From positions 1-35,963 of the forward strand of contig CAMDDB010000014.1 of the NCBI GenBank assembly GCA_945890865.1: a DNA stretch of 35,963 nt. Reading direction: 5' to 3'. Positions 14,990 through 25,300 of this stretch are shown one piece after another. The notes below the pieces were generated by a model. It saw only the letters and a program-made list of their open reading frames with translations, was not told the origin of the DNA and searched no databases. The first letter of the stretch is position 1; every line of letters begins with the position of its first letter. The translations under genes and the position numbers were made by a program. This DNA comes from Flavobacterium psychrophilum. GTDB lineage: Bacteria > Bacteroidota > Bacteroidia > Flavobacteriales > Flavobacteriaceae.

Positions 14990-17900
14990 GTTTCTCATGT
15001 TTACTAAAGGATTTACCAGTAGTTACCGATTTAACGGTCAATTTATAGATATAAACCCCTTTCCCTATTGTATCTCCAAAATCATCTTTCCCATCCCAAC
15101 TAACCGATCGGCACAAAAAACCATCCGTAAGTACTTGCTGCTGAATGGTTTTGACCAATTTGCCCGAAATGGTTAAAATTTGCACTTGTACCTCTAAAGG
15201 TTCAGAAGGCATATTATGATTGAACCAAAATTCGGTATAATTGACAAATGGATTGGGATAATTTAATACTTTTTCAATGCGTAATCCCTCATCGGAACAA
15301 ACGGCATTGAATTGAATTTCAGTAGTAATTACGTTATTATACACGTCCCATGCTTTCACTACTAATGTATGAAGCCCAGGGGCTAAATTTCTGAATGGAA
15401 AACGAATAATACCTCTTGTAAAATCATCCGTTTCGGTTTCATAATATTCATTTAATACATATGGATTTGACTCATCTCCATCTAAAATTGCTAGTAAATC
15501 ATGTCCAATTCCGCTGGCGGTATTGATACCATTTTCATCGGCTAAAAAAGCCAACAAAACCGGAGAGCAATTGGTTACTCCTCCCGAGACAAAAGCTTCA
15601 TCGTTCATGTGCAATCGAAGGGTTGGCGGCGTGCTATCTAGTGGCGCGTTCGTATTGACTCCCCCCACTTGAACCGATAAATCTGCTCCCGTTTGATCTT
15701 GCAAAGGGGTTAGATTCGATTGTGCATAAAAACTGATTTTACCAGTTCCAACCGGAATTCTAATATCTTGAGGCACTACAAAACTAAATTCAAATTGCCC
15801 ATTAACTACGGTTGAATTTCCTCTAAAAATAGTTTCCCCTAACGTAATAAAATTCATAAGGATCAATCCGTTAGAATCGGTGACTCCATTATTTCCCAAA
15901 GTACTTCTATTGATAGGTTTATCAAAGAATTGAACCGCTAAATCTCCTGAATAATTTGAAAGCAACTGATTGTTTTCATTTCTAACTTCGCCCGTAATTT
16001 TTACAGTGCTTAGAGCTTGTAAAATTGGTAAGGGTTGCGTAACTGGAACATCATTGACTTTAGTTAATACAATTTTGGATTTTGGAATGGCTAATTTCAA
16101 GGCCGGATCACCAATATAAAAGACTACTCTTCGATTGTCGGATCCGGTTGCAATTTTTGTCAAACGCAAGGCTTCTGCAATTGTGGGATAATTGGTTGAC
16201 CCATAGGCATACAAATCCTCGGTCAACAAATTGTTCATGGTAAAACCAGTAGAAACCCCTATTTGCCTCGTAGTAGCGATTAAGCCAATGGCACCTCCAG
16301 CTTTATTCCAATACATATATTCGCCACCTGTAGGACGGTTGGGATCATCAAAACGGGTGAACTCGCAGGTGATGGTCACAAACAATGGATACCGGTACCG
16401 GTTGGTCAAATTTTGAGCTTCTAGCTTTTCAAATAAACGTTCTCGAGCCAAGAACTCCTCGTTTCCATGTCCGAAATAATTAAATACTAAGGCTCCTAAT
16501 TGCAAGGCATCCAAAAAATCTTTTTTGGCTTCTGGATAGCGCTCTCCCCCAGATGCTACTTCTTGTACATAGGCGTCCGTATGAATTTTTTTTACGTTTA
16601 CAAAAGGTTTTTGGGCAGTTAATTCATCGGCCAAATCATTCAAACCCACTTGTAAGGTGGCATCGGTATTATTATCGGCATCATCCGAATAAATAACAAA
16701 ATTATTGCGCCATCTTCCATACGATTTTTCATCGTGGTAGTCTATCACTTTTTGGACCATTTCGGCAGCTTGTGAAGTAGTAGAAACGAGCATTCTGCCT
16801 ACCGCAATATCAATTCCGTCAAAACTCGTGGTCATTGTGCCTTCTGAATCATCCATTAATCCAAAAAAATCATCCGACATAAAGGAAGAATACAATGAAA
16901 AATTAGACGAATTATTGGTTTCGTTAGCAGCCGGATTAAACCCATGAAAAACAGGCACTATGTTAGTATTATTGACTATTCGATCTTTGTAATCGTAGGA
17001 AGCATCGCCAAATAAATTGACGTATTTTACCCGTTTATCGGGCGCAGAAGCATTCCAATACACATATTTAATGCAATTGCGAAGGGCTGCGATATCTTGT
17101 TTTCCGGAAGCAAATTCATGGTAAATTTTTTCTAAGGTTACCACCCGCACACTCATTCCCGATTTATTTCTATGAAAATTGGCCAACACTTCTGCTTGGT
17201 TGATTAAAAATTTGGGCGTGATGATCAAATAATCTACATCTTGAAAAGCACCATTGGCATCCTTGAAAATTGTCCCTTTTATATTTTGGTTTTCTACTCT
17301 TGTGTTGGTTTCTTTTAAAGGAGTATATACATCGGTTACATCTAGAGCAACATATTTTTTTTGGGTTCCTAAATTTACTTTAAACGAAAAAGAAGCGCCA
17401 GTTCTATTTTCATATTTTGTCACATTGTATAAATCGGTAATATCCCATACCTGAGCAATTGAAGCTGCATTTGATATTGCATACTGTCCGACGCCAATAT
17501 TATTTTCTGCAGCAGCATTAGAAAATTGGAATTGCTTGCCATACCCTGTTAAATTTCGTTTGACCTTACAACGGATAAAGTCGAGATATCCATTGGAATT
17601 GGGTACCCCACCATTAGAATAGGACACCAAAAAAGAAAGCGTGGAACTGGTTGCTAAAAAGGTAGTATTCAAAGCCGTTTCATATCCTTCAATACCGCCA
17701 TTGGGAACAATTTGCGGAAAGTTTACGTTGCCCAAATCTTGTCCGTTTACCTTAAAATTAAAGGAGGAATTGCCATACGACTTAGAAGCTGTGTTGATTT
17801 TAACTTCTACGGGAACCGTTACATCGAGATTAGGAATTGTAAATGCAAACGTTTGGGTGTTGTTTATATTGAATGGTTCTCCAAACCATCGTCTTCCTAC

Positions 17901-18839
17901 TTTGCCCACATTAAACAAATCTTTTTCATAGCAAATTTGATCATCAAATTGGGAAAAAGTGAGCCCTGCCGTTGCCGAAGGTTCTGCAGCAGAAGCGATT
18001 CTTTTGCCCGTCCCAGCAGAATTTGTCACATAATAAAAAGACCTGTCTGAAAATAAATTTACACTCGTTAAACTCTCTGTATTCCAAGTATCGGTTCCTT
18101 CAGCATAAAATAATATATAATCTGAGGCATCAAAGACACCATCTTCTTCTCCTATAATTTGAATGGCATTTTCCTCTAAATCCGAAGGATACGTTGTGGC
18201 ATTCAACAAGGGCAACATCCGACCGCCATTTCCATATATTTTTAGCGTTCGAGGATCTACAGACACGTCCATGCCTAAACTTTGTAGAAATGCTTTTGAA
18301 ATTTTATAAATGCCCGATTTTTCAACAAAAAACCGATACCAATTTCCAGAAGCAAGTACCGAATTTGAAATCGATTGTGGGGCCGCTGCGGCTCTATTTG
18401 ACAAACTACTGCTGACCAAAGAATATGTAAAAGAAACTACTTTTTTGAAAGTTCCACCTTCATTTATTATTGGAGCAAATTGAAGCACTCCTTTATATTC
18501 CGCTCTTGCTTTTACAATTTCGGTGGTAAATTGAATCGTTTTTGGAATTGATTTTGGATCGATATCATACAATTCTTCTGCTGAAATGGATTGATACACA
18601 ACATTGGTAATTGTGATAGCATATGCAGGTTGGTTTAGGGGTATTACTTTGGAAAAAGTAATTTTTTTCTGTGTCGCATCCCATTCAAAATACTCGGGTT
18701 GAAACTGAGGAATTTTAAACGAATAATTATCAAAATGATAGTCTACTTGCTTGGCCCATTGTAACGCAATAGTTTCGCTTTGTTGCGCCAAAAGGCCTGT
18801 AGAAATTAATAATAACAGGTTTAAAAATAATTTTTTCAT
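14976..18839 (-). CDS. porU: type IX secretion system C-terminal signal peptidase PorU
   Basis: A 1287-residue gingipain-like cysteine peptidase that removes the C-terminal signal of T9SS cargo at the cell surface and attaches some cargo to lipid. It has a signal peptide (MKKLFLNLLLLISTGLLAQ), an N-terminal beta region, and a caspase-like peptidase domain with the expected catalytic pair His791 (NYFGHGNEE) and Cys825 (TITCEFTRF). A long beta region follows, with a C-terminal T9SS-type domain from about 1193 (NYPNPFVNYTEFWF, ending KGVYIYKLTV and KLVIL). Length is in the usual range for flavobacterial PorU. It diverges from gldJ across a 207-base spacer and precedes porV, the standard flavobacterial order. 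Confidence 0.96.
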   Translation of the reverse strand: MKKLFLNLLLLISTGLLAQQSETIALQWAKQVDYHFDNYSFKIPQFQPEYFEWDATQKKITFSKVIPLNQPAYAITITNVVYQSISAEELYDIDPKSIPKTIQFTTEIVKARAEYKGVLQFAPIINEGGTFKKVVSFTYSLVSSSLSNRAAAAPQSISNSVLASGNWYRFFVEKSGIYKISKAFLQSLGMDVSVDPRTLKIYGNGGRMLPLLNATTYPSDLEENAIQIIGEEDGVFDASDYILFYAEGTDTWNTESLTSVNLFSDRSFYYVTNSAGTGKRIASAAEPSATAGLTFSQFDDQICYEKDLFNVGKVGRRWFGEPFNINNTQTFAFTIPNLDVTVPVEVKINTASKSYGNSSFNFKVNGQDLGNVNFPQIVPNGGIEGYETALNTTFLATSSTLSFLVSYSNGGVPNSNGYLDFIRCKVKRNLTGYGKQFQFSNAAAENNIGVGQYAISNAASIAQVWDITDLYNVTKYENRTGASFSFKVNLGTQKKYVALDVTDVYTPLKETNTRVENQNIKGTIFKDANGAFQDVDYLIITPKFLINQAEVLANFHRNKSGMSVRVVTLEKIYHEFASGKQDIAALRNCIKYVYWNASAPDKRVKYVNLFGDASYDYKDRIVNNTNIVPVFHGFNPAANETNNSSNFSLYSSFMSDDFFGLMDDSEGTMTTSFDGIDIAVGRMLVSTTSQAAEMVQKVIDYHDEKSYGRWRNNFVIYSDDADNNTDATLQVGLNDLADELTAQKPFVNVKKIHTDAYVQEVASGGERYPEAKKDFLDALQLGALVFNYFGHGNEEFLARERLFEKLEAQNLTNRYRYPLFVTITCEFTRFDDPNRPTGGEYMYWNKAGGAIGLIATTRQIGVSTGFTMNNLLTEDLYAYGSTNYPTIAEALRLTKIATGSDNRRVVFYIGDPALKLAIPKSKIVLTKVNDVPVTQPLPILQALSTVKITGEVRNENNQLLSNYSGDLAVQFFDKPINRSTLGNNGVTDSNGLILMNFITLGETIFRGNSTVVNGQFEFSFVVPQDIRIPVGTGKISFYAQSNLTPLQDQTGADLSVQVGGVNTNAPLDSTPPTLRLHMNDEAFVSGGVTNCSPVLLAFLADENGINTASGIGHDLLAILDGDESNPYVLNEYYETETDDFTRGIIRFPFRNLAPGLHTLVVKAWDVYNNVITTEIQFNAVCSDEGLRIEKVLNYPNPFVNYTEFWFNHNMPSEPLEVQVQILTISGKLVKTIQQQVLTDGFLCRSVSWDGKDDFGDTIGKGVYIYKLTVKSVTTGKSFSKHEKLVIL

Positions 18840-18990
18840 CGGTTTAAAAACGTAAGTTTTGTAAATTTAGTACAAAGAGAGAAAAATATTTTATGGAATA
18901 CTAATGAATCACAATAAAAAATTAAATGCATCGTTAATGGAGTATGAATTTATTGTAAAATAATTTTTTTTACAATTTTTAAAAAACATG

Positions 18991-19019
18991 TTGCATATTG
19001 ACACATAATTATTATCTTG
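18991..19019 (+). promoter_or_regulatory. possible promoter for gldJ
   Basis: TTG (18991-18993), 19 bases, then TATCTTG (19013-19019), one T short of TAnnTTTG. It lies 27 bases before the gldJ ATG in the 207-base divergent spacer with porU. The spacer is otherwise AT-rich. No equally clear minus-strand promoter for porU is seen, only TAAATTTA near its start. Confidence 0.4.
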
Positions 19020-19046
19020 CGACACTAAATTTATTACCTACTAAGT

Positions 19047-20762
19047 ATGAAAATTAAGAAAACTATGGCTTTAAAATTGTTAGTTGTACTAGCGCTAACA
19101 ATTGGTTTTACTGGCTGCAGCAAGAAAGGAAGCTCTAAAGGAGGATCCTCTGCTACCGGCTGGAAAATTAACGACAAAAAAGGCGGTTTCCAATTCAACG
19201 ACAAGTTTAAGAAGCAAGAAACTCCCCCAGGAATGATTCCAATTGAAGGTGGAACGTATACCATGGGTAAAGTACAAGACGATGTAATGCACGATTGGAA
19301 CAACTCCCCAAACCAACAGCATGTACAGTCTTTTTACATGGATGAAACTGAGGTTACAAATAAATCGTATGCCGAATATTTATATTGGGTAAAATCGGTT
19401 TTTCCTCCGACAGAAGAAAATTATAAAAATATTTATAACGGTGCTATTCCAGATACTTTAGTTTGGAGAAACCGTTTAGGTTATAACGAAACCATGACCA
19501 ATAACTACCTAAGACATCCTGCGTATGCTAATTACCCAGTGGTGGGTGTGAATTGGATTCAAGCTAGTGAGTTTTGTAAATGGAGAACCAATCGTGTAAA
19601 CGAAAACATCTTAGAGCGTTCGGGTTATCTTAAAAAAGATAACAAAGTTAGTTTAGGTACAGATGTTAAAGGAGAATCTTCTTTTGACACCGAGGCATAC
19701 ATCAACTCTCCTTCTAAATCATTAGGTGGAAATGATGCTGTTGTATTGAAAAAAGGAGCTAACGGTAAAAAACAAGTAGCCCCTGATGCTAAAAATGTAT
19801 ATGCTCAAAGAAGTTCTGGATTACTTTTACCAGAATACCGTCTTCCTACCGAAGCTGAATGGGAATATGCAGCTGTAGCCCTAGTTGGAAATAGAGAATT
19901 CAACATTTACAAAGGACAAAAGAAATATCCTTGGAACGGACAATATACTCGTTCGTCTAAAAGAACTACAAAAGGAGACCAATTGGCCAACTTTAAACAA
20001 GGTAAAGGAGATTACGGTGGAATTGCAGGATGGTCTGATGACGGTGCTGATATTACCAACGAAGTGAAACGTTATGCACCCAACGATTTTGGATTGTATG
20101 ATATGGCAGGAAATGTAGCGGAATGGGTACAAGACGTTTACCGTCCGATGGTAGATGATGAAGCAAATGACTTCAACTACTTTAGAGGTAACGTGTATAC
20201 TAAAAACAAAATAGACGCCGAAGGGAATGCTGAATTAGTAACTTCAGACAATGTAAAATATGACACCTTAAGTAATGGTAAAATTATCGCTAGAAATTTC
20301 CCAGGTCAAATTGCACAAGTTCCTGTTGATGATAACGAAACGTATTTAAGAACACAGTTTTCTACTTCAGACAACAGAAATTATAGAGATGGTGATCGTC
20401 AATCGACACGTTATTTTAAATCTAGTGGGTCTGACGAAGAAAATGCTGAAGGAGGATCTGAAAAAAACAAAATGTATGATGCGCCTAAACATAAAATTTC
20501 TACTTTAGTAGACTCTACCACAAATTCGAAAAAATTATTGAAACAATACGATAAATCGGATAAGAGAACTACTTTGGTTAATGACGATGTTAGAGTATAC
20601 AAAGGTGGTTCTTGGAGAGATAGAGCGTATTGGTTAGATCCCGCTTCTAGAAGATACTTCCCGCAAGATATGGCAACCGATTATATTGGATTCCGTTGCG
20701 CGATGTCGAAAGTAGGTCCTAAGTCTGACAGAAAGACGCCGAGAGGAAACCCAAAACAATAA
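19047..20762 (+). CDS. gldJ: gliding motility and T9SS lipoprotein GldJ
   Basis: A 571-residue lipoprotein with a lipobox (GFTGC, acylated Cys24) and a formylglycine-generating-enzyme-like (sulfatase-modifying factor) fold from about residue 61 to 555. Motifs in order are MIPIEGGTYTMG, FYMDETEVTNKSYAEYL, VVGVNWIQASEFCKW, YRLPTEAEWEYA (about 266), YDMAGNVAEWV (about 354), VYKGGSWRDRA (about 517) and DYIGFRCA (about 548). GldJ is not an FGE enzyme. It forms part of the periplasmic/outer-membrane rings and tracks with GldK, and is needed for secretion and gliding in F. johnsoniae. Length matches known GldJ. It diverges from porU and is followed by a strong terminator. Confidence 0.96.
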   Translation: MKIKKTMALKLLVVLALTIGFTGCSKKGSSKGGSSATGWKINDKKGGFQFNDKFKKQETPPGMIPIEGGTYTMGKVQDDVMHDWNNSPNQQHVQSFYMDETEVTNKSYAEYLYWVKSVFPPTEENYKNIYNGAIPDTLVWRNRLGYNETMTNNYLRHPAYANYPVVGVNWIQASEFCKWRTNRVNENILERSGYLKKDNKVSLGTDVKGESSFDTEAYINSPSKSLGGNDAVVLKKGANGKKQVAPDAKNVYAQRSSGLLLPEYRLPTEAEWEYAAVALVGNREFNIYKGQKKYPWNGQYTRSSKRTTKGDQLANFKQGKGDYGGIAGWSDDGADITNEVKRYAPNDFGLYDMAGNVAEWVQDVYRPMVDDEANDFNYFRGNVYTKNKIDAEGNAELVTSDNVKYDTLSNGKIIARNFPGQIAQVPVDDNETYLRTQFSTSDNRNYRDGDRQSTRYFKSSGSDEENAEGGSEKNKMYDAPKHKISTLVDSTTNSKKLLKQYDKSDKRTTLVNDDVRVYKGGSWRDRAYWLDPASRRYFPQDMATDYIGFRCAMSKVGPKSDRKTPRGNPKQ

Positions 20763-20780
20763 TATTTCCAAATTACTATA

Positions 20781-20812
20781 AAAAGCCCTTTTGTTTAAAA
20801 GGGCTTTTTTTT
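20781..20812 (+). terminator. intrinsic terminator of gldJ
   Basis: A 12-base perfect stem, AAAAGCCCTTTT (20781-20792) and AAAAGGGCTTTT (20797-20808), loop GTTT, then a T-run. It lies 18 bases after the gldJ stop and overlaps the murF promoter. Confidence 0.9.
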
Positions 20813-20819
20813 ATCTTCG
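20791..20819 (+). promoter_or_regulatory. putative murF promoter embedded in the gldJ terminator
   Basis: TTG (20791-20793), in the terminator arm and loop, is followed after 18 bases by TATCTTCG (20812-20819), one mismatch from TAnnTTTG. The murF ATG is 21 bases further on. Confidence 0.45.
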
Positions 20820-20840
20820 CTGTAGCAAAAAAAGTACTTC

Positions 20841-22124
20841 ATGACATTAGATGCAATTCATTCCCTTTTTCTGTCCTGTAATGGTGTAGCCACCGATACT
20901 CGAAAAATAGATCCGGCCTGTTTCTTTGTAGCGCTCAAAGGCGAGCATTTTGATGCCAATACATTTGCCAAAGAGGCCCTAGCCAAAGGCGCAAAATATG
21001 TCGTGATTGACAATCCGGATTATTACATTGACGAGCGCACTATCTTGGTTGACAATACGCTAACTACCTTACAAGAGTTGGCCAAATTCCACAGAAACTA
21101 TTTGGGATTGCCCATTATTGCTTTAACCGGAAGCAACGGCAAAACAACGACCAAAGAATTGATTCATGCAGTTCTCGCACAAAAATACAATACCCTTGCC
21201 ACTATTGGCAATTTAAACAATCATATTGGAGTGCCCTTAACCCTATTGCGTTTTACAAAAGACACCGAAATAGGCATCGTAGAAATGGGCGCCAATCATC
21301 AAAAAGAAATTGCCTTTTTATGTTCCATTGCCCTTCCCGATTTTGGCTACATAACCAACTTTGGAAAAGCCCACCTCGAAGGGTTTGGCGGTGTTGAAGG
21401 CGTGATCAAAGGCAAAAGCGAAATGTATGACTACCTTATCGAAAATCAAAAAACCATTTTTGTCAATCTTGACGATGCGTTGCAAGATCAAAAGACACGA
21501 GCGGCTCATCGCTATACGTTTTCAACAACGGATACCAATTGTGCCGTATATATTGAAAACGTAGTGGCCAACCCGATGGTTTGCGTAACCTATAATGGGC
21601 TTTCCATCCATTCGAACCTCATTGGTATTTACAATGCACACAATAGTAATGCAGCCATTGCCATTGGTCATTATTTTAAAGTAGACGATGCGGCCATAAA
21701 AACGGCCCTTGAAAAGTATATTCCCGAAAACAACCGTTCGCAACTGATTCAAAAGAATGGCAACGAAATCATATTGGACGCCTACAATGCCAATCCGAGC
21801 AGCATGCATGCAGCAATTGCCAATTTTATTCAGCTCCAACAATCCCCTAAAATAGCTGTTTTAGGTGACATGTTTGAATTAGGCACCGAAAGCCCTTCCG
21901 AACACGGTAAAGTGGTGGCCCAATTGGAAAATGAAACCGAGATTACCGTATATTTTGTGGGCAAAGACTTTTATGACCAACGTATCGCCAAACCGCACTT
22001 GCATTTTTTTGAGACGTATGCAGCATTTGCCGAAACATTTCAAACAAAGCTACCCACTAACAGTCTGCTGCTGATCAAAGGCTCTAGAGGCATGGCCTTG
22101 GAAAAAACACTCGATTTGTTCTAA
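20841..22124 (+). CDS. murF: UDP-N-acetylmuramoyl-tripeptide--D-alanyl-D-alanine ligase
   Basis: A 427-residue cytosolic Mur ligase that adds D-Ala-D-Ala to the UDP-MurNAc-tripeptide, the last cytoplasmic step of peptidoglycan precursor synthesis. The N-terminal domain has DTRKIDPACFFVALKG. The central ATPase domain has the P-loop TGSNGKTT (96-103) and VEMGANHQKEI, typical of MurF, with NFGKAHLEGFG. The C-terminal domain has DAYNANPSSM and LGDMFELG. Length is normal. The ATG at 20841 starts at the family N-terminus. It lies between gldJ and a bidirectional terminator, so it appears to be monocistronic. Confidence 0.97.
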   Translation: MTLDAIHSLFLSCNGVATDTRKIDPACFFVALKGEHFDANTFAKEALAKGAKYVVIDNPDYYIDERTILVDNTLTTLQELAKFHRNYLGLPIIALTGSNGKTTTKELIHAVLAQKYNTLATIGNLNNHIGVPLTLLRFTKDTEIGIVEMGANHQKEIAFLCSIALPDFGYITNFGKAHLEGFGGVEGVIKGKSEMYDYLIENQKTIFVNLDDALQDQKTRAAHRYTFSTTDTNCAVYIENVVANPMVCVTYNGLSIHSNLIGIYNAHNSNAAIAIGHYFKVDDAAIKTALEKYIPENNRSQLIQKNGNEIILDAYNANPSSMHAAIANFIQLQQSPKIAVLGDMFELGTESPSEHGKVVAQLENETEITVYFVGKDFYDQRIAKPHLHFFETYAAFAETFQTKLPTNSLLLIKGSRGMALEKTLDLF

Positions 22125-22127
22125 ATT

Positions 22128-22155
22128 AAAAAAGCACCCAAAAGGGTGCTTTTTT
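22128..22155. terminator. bidirectional terminator between murF and the small exported protein gene
   Basis: A perfect 12-base stem, AAAAAAGCACCC (22128-22139) and GGGTGCTTTTTT (22144-22155), with an AAAA loop. It has T-runs in both directions and sits exactly between two convergent stops (22124 and 22157). Confidence 0.93.
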
Positions 22156-22156
22156 A

Positions 22157-22351
22157 TTATACTAAAGATGGTCTTTTCTTTTTTACAAAGAAGTACATCA
22201 GGGCTATTCCTAGGATGGCCATAGGAATCACCCAGTTGTCTACCGGCACGTCTTGAACGTCGTCGTCAAAAGTTGGGGTTTGTGCTGCTATAAATTGTAC
22301 TTGAGATAAAGTTACTAGTACGGCTAATTGTATTTTTTTAGTTGTTTTCAT
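22157..22351 (-). CDS. very small exported membrane-anchored protein, function unknown
   Basis: A 64-residue protein with a signal peptide (MKTTKKIQLAVLVTLSQ, likely cut near FIAAQ), a short acidic linker (TPTFDDDVQDVPVDNW), one hydrophobic span (VIPMAILGIALMYFFV) and a basic tail (KKKRPSLV). After export almost nothing would remain outside the membrane except the acidic linker. The layout of a short Pro/Asp motif, a membrane span and a basic tail resembles bacterial C-terminal sorting tags, but I do not recognise a named tag. The ATG at 22351 is preferred over a frame extension into the upstream gene. It follows the T9SS cargo gene by 14 bases and is probably co-transcribed with it. I do not recognise a family; the prediction as a gene rests on the signal peptide, the spacing and the terminator right after its stop. 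Confidence 0.72.
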   Translation of the reverse strand: MKTTKKIQLAVLVTLSQVQFIAAQTPTFDDDVQDVPVDNWVIPMAILGIALMYFFVKKKRPSLV

Positions 22352-22365
22352 CGCGCTTTTCTTTA

Positions 22366-25300
22366 TTATTCTACAATCCATTTTACGTGTTGGGTTTTGC
22401 CTTCGGTGGTTACCGTAACCAAATAGATGCCTTGCGACAGCGTTTGCATTGGCGTTACCTGTAGGGCATTCCCTTGCGATTTTACTTGTACCGGTATGTT
22501 TTGACCCAATACATTGTACACCGTTACCTCTGCTGCTGAACTTCCTTGTACATAGAACGAATCGCCTGCTTTCGCTGGATTAGGATATAATACCAAACCA
22601 TGGGTAAAATCATCTGTGCTTAAAGCTCTCGGTTGGAATATAATTTTGAAACGATCTTCTCCAAATGAAGCTGGAACATCTGTGGTGCTAAACGTTGCCA
22701 AATGAGCCTGTGCAGTACTGATTTCTGTTTGTGTGCTCAAATAATTATCCACTAAATAAGGCGTTAAGGTTGCATCAAAATTTGTGGTATTAATTTTCAA
22801 CGTATAATTCTTATTGGCGCCTAAACGTATGGTTTTCATTGCTAACTCATCAGTACTTGTTAGTGGAGCAGCAGCATCGATGGCTAGTTTGGTAGCGTTG
22901 CGATACCAAGCCATATTTTCTCCGGATGCTTCTAGTTTGATTGCATCGCCAAGACCCATATCGTTTGTATAATCGGTATTAAAAATTGCTTTCATGGCAT
23001 CTATTGGATAGCCGGCAATTGCCAATTCGTTTGGATCGTATAAAGAAACCGTCAAAGTAGAAAGGTTTGCCGTTCTAAACACGTTGGCATTTGTGGCCAC
23101 TTTATCCGCTTCATCAAACGTTAACGAACCTGCCACTCCTGAAACGGTATTTTTTACAAAAAAGGCCTGGCCGGGTTGAATAAATTGTCCCACATTAGAA
23201 GAACCAACACCACCATCTACACTGTTTACTGTGCCGTTAAAAGTAACATAACGTCCTCTTTGCGAAGTTGTACCCATATTTGGATCCCAAGCATAATAGG
23301 TTGCATCAATACCTGATTTGGTTACCGCATTCCAATCAATTGGACTTTGGTAAGGGTTACCCACTAAACTAAAACCAGCATTATAGTTGGTATTATTGAT
23401 AGAAGGCGACGAACTAGAATTTAACGTTATCGAACCGGTTCTCAACGTACCCGTAGCCGATAAAGTTATGGCCGCATTCATCGCATCTGCAGAAGGCGCT
23501 GTTAAATCGACACTTCGGTTTCCTCTAATTAATACTCTATACCCTGTACCTGCGATTAAATTGGTAGCATTTGTATTGGCTACGGAAGCCCATCCCGAAC
23601 CTGAGGTAGCTTGATTGTCAAACGTAAACATGGAAGGATTATTGGTTGCCGTGGCATCAAAACTTAAACCAGTGGTGCCAAGCCCACCCGTAATGTGCGT
23701 TTGTTGTTGCCAGTTATTTGAAATATAATTGCTAGTGGTTACCACTGGACTTAACAACCTGAAGGCACGTTTTCCTGCTGGTATGTAGCGTTCTACGGTT
23801 ACGTTGCCTGTAATTGTTCCTGCAGAATTTCCTAAACTTGCTGTTCCACTAGCATCTGATTTGAATGTTAAGAAACCTCCGGTATTTAAAGTGCCACTAG
23901 CCGCTACTGTTAAATTAGTAGTGGTACCTATATTTAAATTACCAATTAAAGATGCTGTTGTTGCACCACTTATTGCTATACCATTAGTATTACTTAACGT
24001 TAATGATGTTCCCCCATTTGTGCCTAATTGTGCTGTAGTTCCTGAAATATTCCATACACCAGTTCCTGAAGCTGTACTCATTGTGTTTAATCCTCCTAAA
24101 CCTACAACTCCATTTCTAAATGTTTTTGTGCCATTTCCAGCCCATGAAATACTAACACCACTTGCTAATTCAATACGTCCATTAATTACAGTTGGATTAG
24201 TACCACCAGGATTTCCATTTGGAGCGACTACAAATCTAAATATTGGAATCTCTGTAGTTACATTAGGGAAATAAGTTACACCTGATGCTGAGGGTGTTCC
24301 TGAAGCTAAATTCCATTCCAAAATTGAACCATCTTCATACACATGGGTAGAAGCATTTACTCCGGTACCTGCTGATGTCATTCCTGATACTTGAATACTA
24401 ACTATTCCACCCGTTTTTATTCGTATTACAGAACTAGAGTATACTGGAGCCACTGTATAATTAACTCTACCGCCTGATTCAACTGTTATGTCATCACCTG
24501 AGCCATTGTTTACTGTCATTACCGCAGATGCTGTTAATATACCACCACTCAATACAGTTACTTCATCCACTGTAACTGAAGCATTAATAGTAACAGTATG
24601 ACCGTTTCTAATTGAAATAACATTAGCATTAGATGTAGGTATTAATGTGGCATTTATCCAATTAATATTATCAGCTGATGATTCCCAGCTTGAAGGCGAT
24701 GCCCAAGAGCCTGTTGCTAATGATCTAAAATAATCTGTTGCGGTACTCACAACTGCTACAGAAAAAGGATTACTTGTTACATCTAAATCCCAACTGCCTG
24801 AATTATTTCTTTCGGCTAATAAAGTCAATCCAGTTCCAGTATTTGTGTGTGTTAATGAACTAAAAGTTGCAACACCATTAACTGCAGCAACAGATACAGG
24901 GGAACCTGTCATGGTTCCAGTTGAAGAAACTCGAATATTATCAGTAAAATCTAGGTCGTTATTATTATTGGTATCTTTAGCAGTAACTGTTACGGCAGGA
25001 GACATAGAAACATTTGTATTTACATCTGTAGGTTGTTGGCTAAATACTAAAACCGAAACAGTAACTTCAATTCTGTTATTATCTCCGGTTGCAGATGAAG
25101 CAGCTGCGCCAGCATTTGCAGCAGCAAAACTTGAAGTTGAGGCTGAGGCAGTTGCTGAACTAACTGTATAGATTATTTGTTGATTGTCTGTTACGGAACT
25201 TTGGTAGGTTACACGCAATTCAAAATCTTTGGTGCCACCATCAGTTGCGCTTAAGGATAAACCAGAAAATACAATACTTGTAGCCCCATTTACAGCAACT

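Noticed and set aside
22352..22381. Extension of the small exported protein into the end of the T9SS cargo gene
   Set aside because: It would put a charged, non-signal sequence before a good signal peptide; the ATG at 22351 gives a normal one.
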